In this document: positions 21,441-32,600 of the stretch, in pieces
Layout: each line of letters begins with the position of its first letter
Position numbering within the stretch: the first letter of the stretch is position 1
NCBI GenBank assembly: GCA_038380795.1
Contig: CM076266.1
Location: 28,966,145-29,030,144 of the forward strand
Direction: 5' to 3'
DNA from: Pyrocephalus nanus
Taxonomy: Eukaryota; Chordata; Aves; Passeriformes; Tyrannidae
DNA: 64,000 bases
Made by a program: the position numbers and the translations under genes
Notes under the pieces: model-generated
Told to the model about the DNA's origin: nothing
Databases searched by the model: none
What the model saw: only the letters and a program-made list of their open reading frames with translations

Positions 21441-24338
21441 GCACGGGCTGATTCCATTATACCAGACATCTTTGAAAAGGTACTTTTTCTCTTGGAAGTT
21501 GAAACTGGTCGATGAATTGAGCACTTGGCCACTGTCAACAACAGAGCAGGGTTAGAAGTTTTAAGAAAACAGTGGAAGTGGGATTAATGCAGAATGAGAT
21601 TTTTCTGGAAGCCTCTTATATGTGCTCTTCCTCTAGACCTATATACATTGTATCTGAAGAAGATTCAAGATAACCAAGTTTTTAATTTAATACCAACTGC
21701 CTCGCCGATCCTGAAATGCATTAAATTTTGGGTTGTTTCACAAAATTTATATTTGACAGCTAGGGGAAGAGGATGTTTTTAAAACAGCCACGGGAATTTT
21801 GCTGCCATTCATTCACATTAGTGTGCCAGTTTTCCAAGCAAAAAAGGTAGCATTTAAATCTTGCTTTAGAGCACAGGTGTCACTTGGCCATCGGGAAACT
21901 GAGCACATGTTCTACAGGAGCACCAGAAATATCTGTGGGCTAAAATTACTCCCAGAGAAGTCTGCTATTCGTCCTCTCCAGAAAGTACAAGATTCTTTTG
22001 TTTCATTTCCTTCATCAGACAGCTGCTTAACAAGTGTCTAGTGTTGAAAGGGCACTGATAGCTCCTGCCTTTGAAAACATGTCCCACTGATTGCAGTTCT
22101 CTCAAAGGCCATCTGGAAATCTGTGACAGGTTTGTCACAGTGTGACTTACCTTCTTTTGCAGAGAAGTTTCTGCTTGGGCACAAGCTGAGCAAAGAAACA
22201 GATTAGGTTCATTGTAGTTATCCCTTAGCTTCTGGAATATGGGCCAAGGACTGCTTCATCCCTATGAAATGAAAGTTTCATTCAGCTCACATTTTGCCTA
22301 CAGATTTCTGTTAAGTTTTTAGCTCAGGCTAAACCAGAATTGCAGTGGAGTCCTGCATGTATCTTATCACCTCTGACGTTAGAGGTAGGTAGAGTATCTT
22401 TTTGGCAGTGCAAAATGCAGATGCCAGAACTGCCAGCTTTCAGTACCCAGTTCTTGCACATTCTCTGCTGTTTGAGATCAAGCTGGTAGACTTGCCTACA
22501 GTAAAACCTGTTGTTGTTCTTCAGTAGTTGGTTTCTACTTGGCAGGAAGGAGTTTTTCTTCCTTTTTTCCCCTCATACAAACTACTGCCAAGCTTATGCT
22601 GCATGAAACGAGCATAAGGCTCAGCTTCCATACTGATGTAAAACTAAACTGAACTAAGAGCAAGAAATGTACTCACTGTCTGGCATTAAGGACAAAGGAT
22701 CCTGTCCCAAACAGGATGTGCTAATGTTTCTTACCTATACAGAACAGTCAGGGCTTGTCTCCATTTATGTACAGGATTTAAGATAAATGTCAGTCTTATT
22801 TATATAAAACAAATCCTATTCAAATATTGCACCTGCATAGGCTACTAGAATGCCATTACTGTGCATTTCCTTTAAATATAGGACAGAACACTCAGGTGGA
22901 CTATTTAAGAGGAACTACAAAATATTCTTATAAAAATTCTAGTCTACAGATTCTGGTTATGGCAAATTGATTTTGCAATGAAGTTTTCTTGTCATTTTGT
23001 CTTAGGAAGAAATGTTAGTGTAAGCATTTATGATTTGCTTTAATATTTTCTGTCAAATACATACTGTTATATTTTTTTCACAAAGAAATCTGGGAAAATT
23101 ATTGGGAAGTGAAGATTTTAACACAACCTCAGGTCGCGGTCTAAGTTAAGCTTTTCTTTTCCCTATACTGTTTAGCATTTTTTGATCCATGACAGAGAAC
23201 ATGAGGTGCTGGGTTATGCTGCAAGACTTTTAGAAAGGAATATGACCTGTGCATGCAAAAATTTAAATAGCTGCCCAACAGAGGAATATTGGACATGTTA
23301 TTTTACTTCCAGTTAAGACAGTCATGCACCCCTTGACCCTTAAGTCTTCTCTGCCTCTAAACATACAATTCAAGCTTTTAAACATGGAAATCCAAGGCCC
23401 CAACAAGCATCCTGCACTCCTAAGTTGATTGTCACACAGGATACAGTTCTGAACTATTGCCAGAACCAGACGAGGGCATAACTGACAAAAGAGGCCAGTT
23501 GCTGTAAGGGATTTTAAGAGGATTTACACATTTTCTGATTCATTAAGGGAAGACTTTTACACAGAAATTATTTTTTATTCTCTGTCAGCAGTGCAGAGGA
23601 ATAACTGGATATAGACTCTCCAGAAGTATTGACGTTCTCTTTACTTAAGCATTGCAAAGCCTTTTCTGTGTATTCCTTTAAAAATCCTACTTTAAAGCTC
23701 CATACAAGACCCCATCATGCTGCTGTTTATAGCTCAGGTTGAGATACCCCTCCCAGTTTGGTTTTTTTTTTTAAGGAAGACACAGGTTAGGCCTTGGTTA
23801 ATCCAATCCCTTATTCTCAAAGACTTGGTGAGAGATAGAGTACCATGGATGAACAGCATCAACAGCTTCTATCCCATCTGCCCCATGAGTCTGAGTTCAG
23901 TCCTAGTCTCCTGCTGCGAGCTTTGTGTAACTATTTTGTACAGTAATTATGCATTTAACCACACAATCTCTGTGGTGTTTGAACAGCCAGCTATTTAGAA
24001 TTAAGTCTGTGTACATACAGTAGAGGTTTTCCTTGCTTCATCAAAAAGGACATTTAAATTGTTTGACAATACCAAAGAGAAGGAGAATTCCTAGGTTAAC
24101 ATTTGCTTCATACATTCTCACATCAGGGCAGCTGAAGTGATCACGTATACTTTGATACAGCAGAGGCTTATTTTTATACCCATGGAGGCAGCTACCATCC
24201 TGTTACACTTCAGAATCCATAAAGAGCTCCAACAGAAAAGCAACTGGAGAAAGCTTGTTCATTTGCTTGTAATCCATAGCAATGTTTGTTCATTTAAAAG
24301 TCTGTCACATTTATAATTATGGCTTTTATGAAGTTTAA
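21441..24338. other. Convergent intergenic stretch or distal 3' UTR
   Basis: No coding exon, RNA gene or clear transposon recognised here. It is AT-rich with scattered TTTATT/AATAAA-like hexamers on both strands. It is either a long CAPN7 3' UTR or spacer between the two genes. Confidence 0.5.
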
Positions 24339-24344
24339 AATAAA
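24339..24344 (+). terminator. Distal candidate CAPN7 poly(A) signal
   Basis: AATAAA within TTTAAAATAAAATGAG, about 3.9 kb after the CAPN7 stop. It would mark a long 3' UTR isoform. A reverse-strand AATAAA starts 17 bases further right. Confidence 0.3.
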
Positions 24345-24360
24345 ATGAGTTTTCCATTAA

Positions 24361-24366
24361 TTTATT
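24361..24366 (-). terminator. Distal candidate SH3BP5 poly(A) signal
   Basis: TTTATT on the given strand reads AATAAA on the SH3BP5 sense strand, 2.1 kb past its stop. It faces the CAPN7 hexamer at 24339-24344. Confidence 0.35.
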
Positions 24367-25494
24367 ATAGACACACAGTTCTGCCTGTTTGCTTGTGTGT
24401 TTTAAGGGTGATTTACCTGCTAAGTCTGGGGGTCACCAAAGGAAGAAGGCTGCAGCACGGTCTTTCAACAAATCTCGTGGAAGTGTGGTGTAAAAGGAAG
24501 GGCAGGGTGGGTTCCACGTACTTCTGTGCTTCCTCATCAATGGCTTTACCCTGCTTGGAGCTGAACCCCATCAGGACATAGCAAGGCAGTGCACACACAA
24601 CTGTTTTTATATCCTGAGGGAATACAAAACTGATTCATTGCCTAAGCGCAGGGAGTTTGGGTTTCCAATAAGAACTGGCACGATGAGAGGAGATGTGACA
24701 GAAAGAGAGGTTAAAAAAAACAAAAAAATCACCACCAAACCCCCATCCAAACCACCCACGAAAATGTAACCAGCATTGACTGGGAGGTCTGTAAAAGTAT
24801 AAATGTTTAAAGCTACTACAACTTAACAGCTATAGTGTCTTGAATCTATTTTTTATGAAAATAGGATTCTTTACCTCCAATTCTGCACGGCCTTACAGCC
24901 AATTTCATCAGCATTAGGTACAGAGGTGTTGTGTAACAAGAGTATCTCCCTCCTTCTGCACACTAAGGGATTTGGAAAACCTGACTAAAAAGCTCTGGTC
25001 TTGTGGCACAGTTCAGAATAAAAAGTGAATCACATAGGCAGGGATTCAGGAAGCTGGACAGAAGCAACAGTGATTATAACACCAGAGTGACTCCCGCCTG
25101 CAGTCTTCAGCTGGAAGTGGATATTTGGAGACTAAACTTGCTGCACGAGAAGATTCAGTTCTTAGAGCTTTAGATAAACTTCACTTGCACAAACTCAAAA
25201 TGTGGAAAACAAAAATGTTTACTGTAGTGTGAAGAATTTTACATTAACTTTGAGAATAGGTACACAAGCTGTGGCAGGGATGAAATACAACAGGACTGCA
25301 AAAACATAGAATAGAAAATACTTTGGGCAATACTAAAATTCCCATCAAATTAACAATATAAACTGACATTTTAGATAAAATGGTGCTTTCAGAAATGCTT
25401 AGTTACCAAAACTGAAGAGTCCTAGGATTTTTTACTACCACTTATTAGCATAATTATCAGACACTACTACTGCCTAACAGCTGCTGGCAAAACA

Positions 25495-26478
25495 TTCCCC
25501 GTGCCCTTTCTAGTTTTATTGAACACTTTCTCTAGGGCATACTAAAATCCCAAGTCCCTTTAACAGTTATGAACCCCCACACAGTACAACCTACAGAGAA
25601 GCTTAAGAACACATTGTCAATCTACACTGGCAATTCCTTTTCTTCATGCATATTTCAAGGGCGAATCCCTTATCATAGCTGTCTGGGAAACATCTATGAC
25701 TCCCATTTTTGAGGGAAAAAAAACCCCAAACACCTAAAGTGCTGAAAAATAATACTTCACTTCTCAGGGGAGGGGAAGGGCAAGGGGCCAATCAACTCTT
25801 TTTGGTCACTGGAATCACCCACAGAGTCCAAGCCAGACTCAGGAAGGTGTCTAGAAAGGGCCTGCCACTGCTGAGCGTTACCATCCCCTTTCTGTCATCC
25901 ATCTGTTTTATAAGCTTTTATAGGCATGACTCATTCTATCCTTTCTGTGAGCACCAAGGGAAGAGTGAAGGCTTTCAGACCCCACACATGCAACAGCTTT
26001 CCTGTATACAAAATATTTCTACAGTTTCAGCATAATACAGACAAATACAGATGTTTAAAGAATATGCCACTTGTACTCAAGAGATCAGCTGTATCTAAAG
26101 AGCATTTCATTCTACAAAACCAAAGCCAAACCGCTTTCTGCAAATGTCTGGCTTGAATTTCAGACCCCCGACTGGCATGAATTTACACGGGAACATTACT
26201 TAGTTATTGCTTCAGCCAGGCTGCTACAAAACAATTTACAAAGTCTGTGAAATATGAGCACAGCTTAAACATTTGATAACTCGTCCGGCCTACAAAGGGT
26301 TTACTGAATAAAAACTTCAGCCCTCCACATCAATTAAACTTCTTAGTGCATTTTTAAATTCTCAGAGTAAACGCTTAAGATTTGGCATATATTATTGGCA
26401 CAACATTCTTCAAACACTTAGAAGTTCATGTATAAATATTTAGGACTCCCATTAATCAGGACAGGGCACAAGAAGGAC
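25495..26478 (-). other. SH3BP5: SH3BP5 3' UTR (putative)
   Basis: Non-coding sequence following the SH3BP5 stop, ending here at the proximal AATAAA. It could extend to about 24340 if the distal signal is used. No repeat recognised inside. Confidence 0.5.
25515..25520 (-). terminator. Proximal candidate SH3BP5 poly(A) signal
   Basis: TTTATT on the given strand, AATAAA on the SH3BP5 sense strand, about 960 bases after the stop. A GGGAATGTTTTGCC stretch just past it on the sense strand could serve as a GU-rich downstream element. Confidence 0.45.
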
Positions 26479-26660
26479 TCAGCCAATCTGGGCAGCTTTT
26501 CTGCCCGCACATATTCCCTCTTTGATTTTCATGCACTGAAGGGAGAGCTGCTTCATTCGGTTATCCAAAGCCAGCCCTTCAGTGGAGCTGCTCCTGGTGC
26601 TGCTCCTATTCTTGTTCACTCTGTCGCTCGTCTTGTTCTCAGCCCCTTCTGCCCTATCCC
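26479..26660 (-). CDS. SH3BP5: SH3BP5 terminal coding exon (residues ~384-443, stop)
   Basis: On the sense strand the acceptor is CTTTCTTTGCAG. It encodes [18 protein letters not shown], a short Ser/Thr linker, [10 protein letters not shown] and the C-terminal AAQIG, with the TGA at 26481-26479. The Ser-rich linker is 12 residues shorter than in human as recalled. The rest is collinear. Confidence 0.95.
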
Positions 26661-29600
26661 CTGCAAAGAAAGGATTAAACTGGATGTTAAGCCCAGATTT
26701 CATTTTGCGAGTTAAGCTTCAAGCGAGTGCCTCTGCAGCTTCCTTTGCCAAAGCCAGCAAAAAAATTACAGGAGCAGGAGCAAAATGCTTTAAACGAAAC
26801 CAAAGTTGGTGCTTGTGCACTGCATCAGCAAATTGATCAACACAGGCTTAGGCCGGAGCGCACAAGAGCGATGGTAATCCTTTAGTCTGAATTAGTCAGC
26901 CAGGGCTGGCAGAGCCTGCAAGAGGTTCCTTTTGGCACATAATTTTTTGTGGGTTTTTTGTTTGTTGTATTTCCCCCTCCCCCCTGAAAAGCAAGATTTT
27001 CACCAAGCAGGACAATAATTTTTAAAAAAATAAATAAGGATAAATCAGGATATAAATTGTAGGACTTGCATTGTCCTTCAAATGAATGTCATATCAGAAT
27101 CCCACCGAACACTTATTTCGTGAGAAACCTCAAACCCCTCCACTAAGACAGAACTGGGGAAACATTTCCAGCCAGGAGAACAATAATTAAAGCATTTTTG
27201 GTGTCGCTTAACTTTGAGACATGGGGCCTTCAAGAACTGCCTTCCCCAAGGAAGAGGCCAGCGGGTCAGAGCTCAGTGAGCTGGCACACACCTAGGGGAG
27301 CTGAGAAGGTTTTCCTGCTCCCTTTAAAAAGCTGAGAAACATTGGCCCAGGGCGTGTCCAGCCGTACATACCTCTTTCAGCTTCGCACTCGGGGGAGGAC
27401 GCCCCACTGCATTCGCTTCGGGGGCCGAGGACAGGAAAGATCATCCCGAACTCAGAGAGGGATACAGGGCTGGGCAGATCCAGGCTTCCAGGTCGTGTCG
27501 CAGGAGGAAACTGAGTGGGCACCTCACAGGGACTCGTAGGACCAGAGCTGAAGCTGGACACCGACTGAGTTTCTGAATCCTCTTCGGATACAAAGCTGCT
27601 GCCATTATCATCCTCAAACACTTCTGAAGCCACTGCAATGTTCAGAGAATATCCCAGTTAGTACTTGTACCTTCTCTCCTGCACCTTCCCCAGCACAGGC
27701 AGTTTCCCAGGTTTCCATCTTTGTACACAAACACGCTGCTAACCCACAGGCTGCCTCCTCTGGTTCTCTGTGTCCTGTGCCAAGCCCCAACCTGGTTCTG
27801 CTCTGAGGAAGAGCCCACCTGCCAGCCAGGTTTACAAGACCAGCTTCACAGTAGCTACTCTTGGATTTTTACTGGCCCTGCTCCCCCTGCCCATCTGGCC
27901 TTGTGCATTCGTGGTCTTCACTACACAGCTTAGGCCAGGGCCTAATGCTCTGTGTCTGCCTCACCCAGCATCATGATCCTCATACAGACTCCTGGTTATT
28001 TAAGGCACTAATTAGAAAGACATAGCTCCCAGAGCAGATTGCTTCCACCTCATCTTCACACACTTGCAGTTAAAATCCAGCAGAGACTCGCAGGATCTCT
28101 TTTTGGATGAGGATCACCAAGCAACATCAAATTAAAAAAAAGCCCCACCCACATATATTCTTTTCCCTGTTCATATTTTCTCAAATCTGAGTTCTAATTA
28201 AAGCAAACCAGCTCTGAGCTGTCTGGTTGGATTAAGCTGCAGGGTCTTTATTAGCAACCAGAGGAGAAACACATTAAAGAAGATTCCATTTTGTGCAACA
28301 CAGGGGTGCACATTTTGCTAAAATTCAACACACTTCAGGCATGGCTCATTGCAGGATGGGGACCTGTGAATCAAAGACTTCTGCACACAAGTAGTCCTGC
28401 TGGGATCAGAAGGTTCTTCACGTGCATCAGACTTTACACAACAGAAGTGTGTGCTGGAATCACACTGGCCTGAAGATGTCCCACAGAGAGCAAGACATGT
28501 CCAGTGACCTGAGGTTATCTTCAATTCCACCTCCTTCTGATTCCCACCCTTGCTAGTGAGGCTCAGAACCTTGGAAGAGCAGCAGGAGCAAAGCAGCAGC
28601 ATTAATAAAATGGCTCAAAGGAGAAGATTCAAGGTAGTTTTTCTGTTACCCCAAGAGCCCAGGGCTCACGTGCACCACTCAGACACAAAAATGCCGACAG
28701 AGGCAGCCACCAATGTGGTTATTGCAGAGATTTCCAGCCTCTTCCTGCTGGATCTGCACATTGCAGAACTTTACTTACACATTGCAGAATTGACCGAAAA
28801 GGCTTCAAACGTGAAATAGATAACAGCATTATCCACCTTCCTGAGCCCCCTCTAGGGCACTCTGTGCTCAGAGACAGTTTTTCTTGTGGTTTTGGTGCTT
28901 TATTTTTAATGATGTCAAATACAAGACTGCAGAGTGGCCTTCTTGCTGCATTTTATCAATATATGGTGAGCAATACACAAAACTTTGCAGGTGGTAAAAG
29001 CAAAGACGGGGAGGGGGGAATGTTTCCAATGTTTCCTCTACTTGGCAAGAAGCACTGACATCAGTCAGTCTACAAGCAGCACAGCTTAAACTGTAGCTTA
29101 CTTTCCACCATCTAAACTTACTGTAAAACACAGGAGCATCTGCAAGGGCCAAGAAACTCTTGCTGATGGCAAGGTGTTTTACTCAACTCCGGCAGACAGA
29201 AATCAAGACATAAAAGGACCTTGGTGGAACCCTCCCTACACATTACATAACTCATCCAGGCTATTTTAGTTACTGAGTCTGGCAGGTTGCTAGTCCTGCC
29301 CTGCTGTAACCCAGTTGTGCTGGCACTAGGCACAACCTGAAGTCCTTCCACCTATATCAGACTGGGCAAGTAAAAGAGAGGGATGAGCCCATGCTGCCAG
29401 TCCTTGCCTACACTGACCAAGAGAGCCAGCAACTCGCTCTGAATTCACTTTTTCTGGCTCTTTCTGCCCCTATATATCAGGCCCCTGAACTCCTTCAGCA
29501 CAAGAAAACCTTAGTTAACCTAAGGCTTTCAGGAGGCCTTCTACATGAGGAGGGGGGACTTGCAGGTATCCAAAGAGGCAATTGCTGCCAAAGTCAGAAA

Positions 29601-32600
29601 GGCTCAACCTTGGGAATTCAGGGTGGCAGAAGACAAGCAGCCACATGGAAACCCCACTGCATCAGCTGGCCCAGACACGAGCAGCAACTCAGGCCCCAGC
29701 TGAGTTGAGAGCATCAGCACATCATGCAGAAAGTCCTGCCAGTGCAGAGGACAAGCATCAGGCCAGAGCGGCCTCCCAGCTCCCACGGCACAGACAGGCT
29801 TTACCACAGACCTACAAGACCTAAGTGCCAGTATGTACCAATGTCTATGGGGAAACTTCATTTTCAGCCTTTGGGCACCAGGGTTGTGCAATTATGAACT
29901 CCTGCAATCCTGACCTAGACTTTTCCCTGCAGAAATGGAGCTGAAATTCAAATTAAATTGGAATTTGTGGGACTGGGCAGCAGAAAAAGTCTTTCTGCAT
30001 CAAGAAAGGGAGGAAGTGTCCAGGAGGGAGGCAAAAGTAGGCCACGTGCAGTGGCCATCTATCCACTTTCACCCAGAGCCAGGACAAACGCAAACTCTAA
30101 ATACAACAGACTTTGCAACGCAAGGTCCCCATGTACCATCAGAAAGCAGAGGTTACCTAGCTTGCTTGGAGCTTGTTTGGAGCATGCTGCTGCCACCCAT
30201 CTCATACAGGGCCACTCAGCACACTGCATCAGCATATTGCTGCTTCTTCCCTCCCCCTGTTCGCAGCACACATGCTCTGCTGAGATCACATCTTGGCAAA
30301 AGATCCTGCAGTGCGAAGGAGCTTATCCTTACACGCTTCTGTGCAAGCATCACACCTTTTTGTAGTGCTGCAGGTGCAACTTTAGTTCCTCTGCCACGGG
30401 CCCAGCACTGGAAGACAAGCACTTGATGCAAAAGGTCTGTTCCCGAACAGCAGTGCCACCTCAGCAACCCGGCTGAATGATCTGCGACAGCCTGAGACCA
30501 CCTTGGGCAAGTCACTGACAGCAGCATCATTGGCTAAAAAATTGGATGCATGCTCTGAAGTGTGTTAATTTTGCTCCTTTCATACAGCACTGTACAAAAA
30601 ACAACAGTGATGCTAAGGGAACAGCTGATGCACTTCAACTCATAACCCTTCCCCTCGAAAACTGGCTGTAAAAGCATGCAATCAACTCCTGTAATAACAA
30701 GAAGCATAACGACTTAGCCACAGTCCCACAACAGCCAGCAAATTTCAAAACTGCAGAATACGCAGAGCAATCTTAATCTTAGCATTTCTTACGATGCCCG
30801 TGGGATATTCCCAAGCACGGCAGTGCTCCATACTCACTGGAGATGGTGTCAGACTCCGGTTTAGTTGCTGACAGGTCTTCCACAGAGGTATTGCTGCCTT
30901 CAGCACCCACGCCACATCCTCTGGGCCCCATGGCAGTGGACCTTCTCCTCTCATGAATCTCATCTGAGATCATCTCCAGATTTTTCAAGGCAGTCTTATA
31001 CTCTCCCTTTGCCAGGGCCAGTTTTGCCTGCAGGTCATCCACTGTTTTCTTCAGTTGCTAACAAGGAAGACAGGTATTAGACAGACTTTCACTACAAATG
31101 ACACACAGCACACAGCTCCCTGTTATGTGTCCAGGTGCCTTGGCTCTACACAGGCAAGCTGGCACAAACCAGGGCTAGATACCATCTAGGGGATGGGAGA
31201 GTTTGGAATTCAAAAGCACCCTAGCACAGGCAGTGACACTTGTGAAGGAGACAACAGCAAGGCAAACCACAGGAGCCAGGGGCTGGGACTGCCTCTGGAG
31301 GGTGGTAATTGCCCCTGGCTGAGCACAGAGCAGGGCCCCCACTCAGTTAACGTGCAGGATCTCTCATTTACAGGAATGCAGCTCTCAACAGAACGTCATT
31401 GCTTATTTGAGAACCACCCCTAAGGTTTGCTGACAGCCCCTGTCTGCAGGGCAGAGCAAGGCTAGGGATCATCACCCCTGAGGGGACTAAGCCTCACTCT
31501 CCACTGAGCACCAAAACCCATCATTTCTGGTCACTAAACCTTCAGACCAGAAAGCAGCAAGCCTCACACCCTGACAGCTATTATACAGCAGTTTCCATGT
31601 CCCCAAGCACGAACACCACTCTACAGCAAGGGTGAAAGTGTTGTATCCCCTGTATTCCAAAGGGAAAACACTGCTTGTGTGTCTTTGGCTGTCTCAACAC
31701 TTTATACTGTACATTAAAAGCAATCTGTGCTGTCTTTTGCATTACATTTTACACAATCACCTTGCTTCAGAAGGGCACTGAGCTACTGCCACGGAGAAGC
31801 AAAAGGTCCCCTAACAATGGGCATTTGCTCATGGGGAAAAGGGTATTTCTTAAAAGATGCCTCCAGCCAGAAGGGATTATTGGGCTGGCACCCAGCAGGC
31901 AGGGGTTCAGCTCAGTGCAACAACAGTTGCTGACCACAGCTACATGGGCAGTCAAGACAGGAGCAGAGAGCACCCTGGATCCTGGCAAGAAAAAGTGTGC
32001 ACCACAGTCTCCAGGGCTTACAAAGAGCTGTTGCATCTCAGGCAGCCCAGGGAAGGGCTCACGAAAAAAGATGTGGGACATGCATTGCATCCCAGGCAAG
32101 GAATAGGAATCTTTTTCTGGCTAGGCTCCTACTGACCTAGCACCCCACTAGAGCCTTCCTGCACCCATGGCCAACAGTGCAAGGCGACGTGTCCCACTTA
32201 AACCCTGTGCACATCACACACAACTACAGCACAAGCCAATACCCTTCAACTCAGAGGAGCCAGGCTTCTCATTTTGGGGGCCACATGAAGCAAAAGTCAC
32301 TCAAGTTAAAAGAGAGTGATTCTTGCATTTGAATGTGGAGGGCTATTTTGCTCTCCCTGCCCTGACAGCTCCAAGAGTAAGGGCTGTAGTAGCAGGGATT
32401 ACCATCCCACGAACAAGTGCCATGCCCACCCCAGGGCCACTGTGCCCTGCAAGGCACATGCTACACCCAAGCACTGGCCAGACATCATTGTACCACACAG
32501 AATGAAGTACTAAAAAAGTACAAAAATAAAAGCCCTAGAAGCTATCAAGCCAAATCACAAATCCCACTTATGCCAACCCCCAAATCAGAAATTCACGTCT

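Larger units (their letters stand above)
26661..30837 (-). other. Two SH3BP5 introns (26661-27371, 27633-30837)
   Basis: The sequence is somewhat richer in GC than the CAPN7 half. It contains a possible MIR-like fragment near 30440-30545 and a 163-codon + strand open frame at 29935-30426 with no recognised domain. No CR1 seen. Confidence 0.7.

Noticed and set aside
31675..32106. A 143-codon + strand open frame in an SH3BP5 intron
   Set aside because: It overlaps other open frames on both strands, has no recognisable domain, and its length is near chance expectation.
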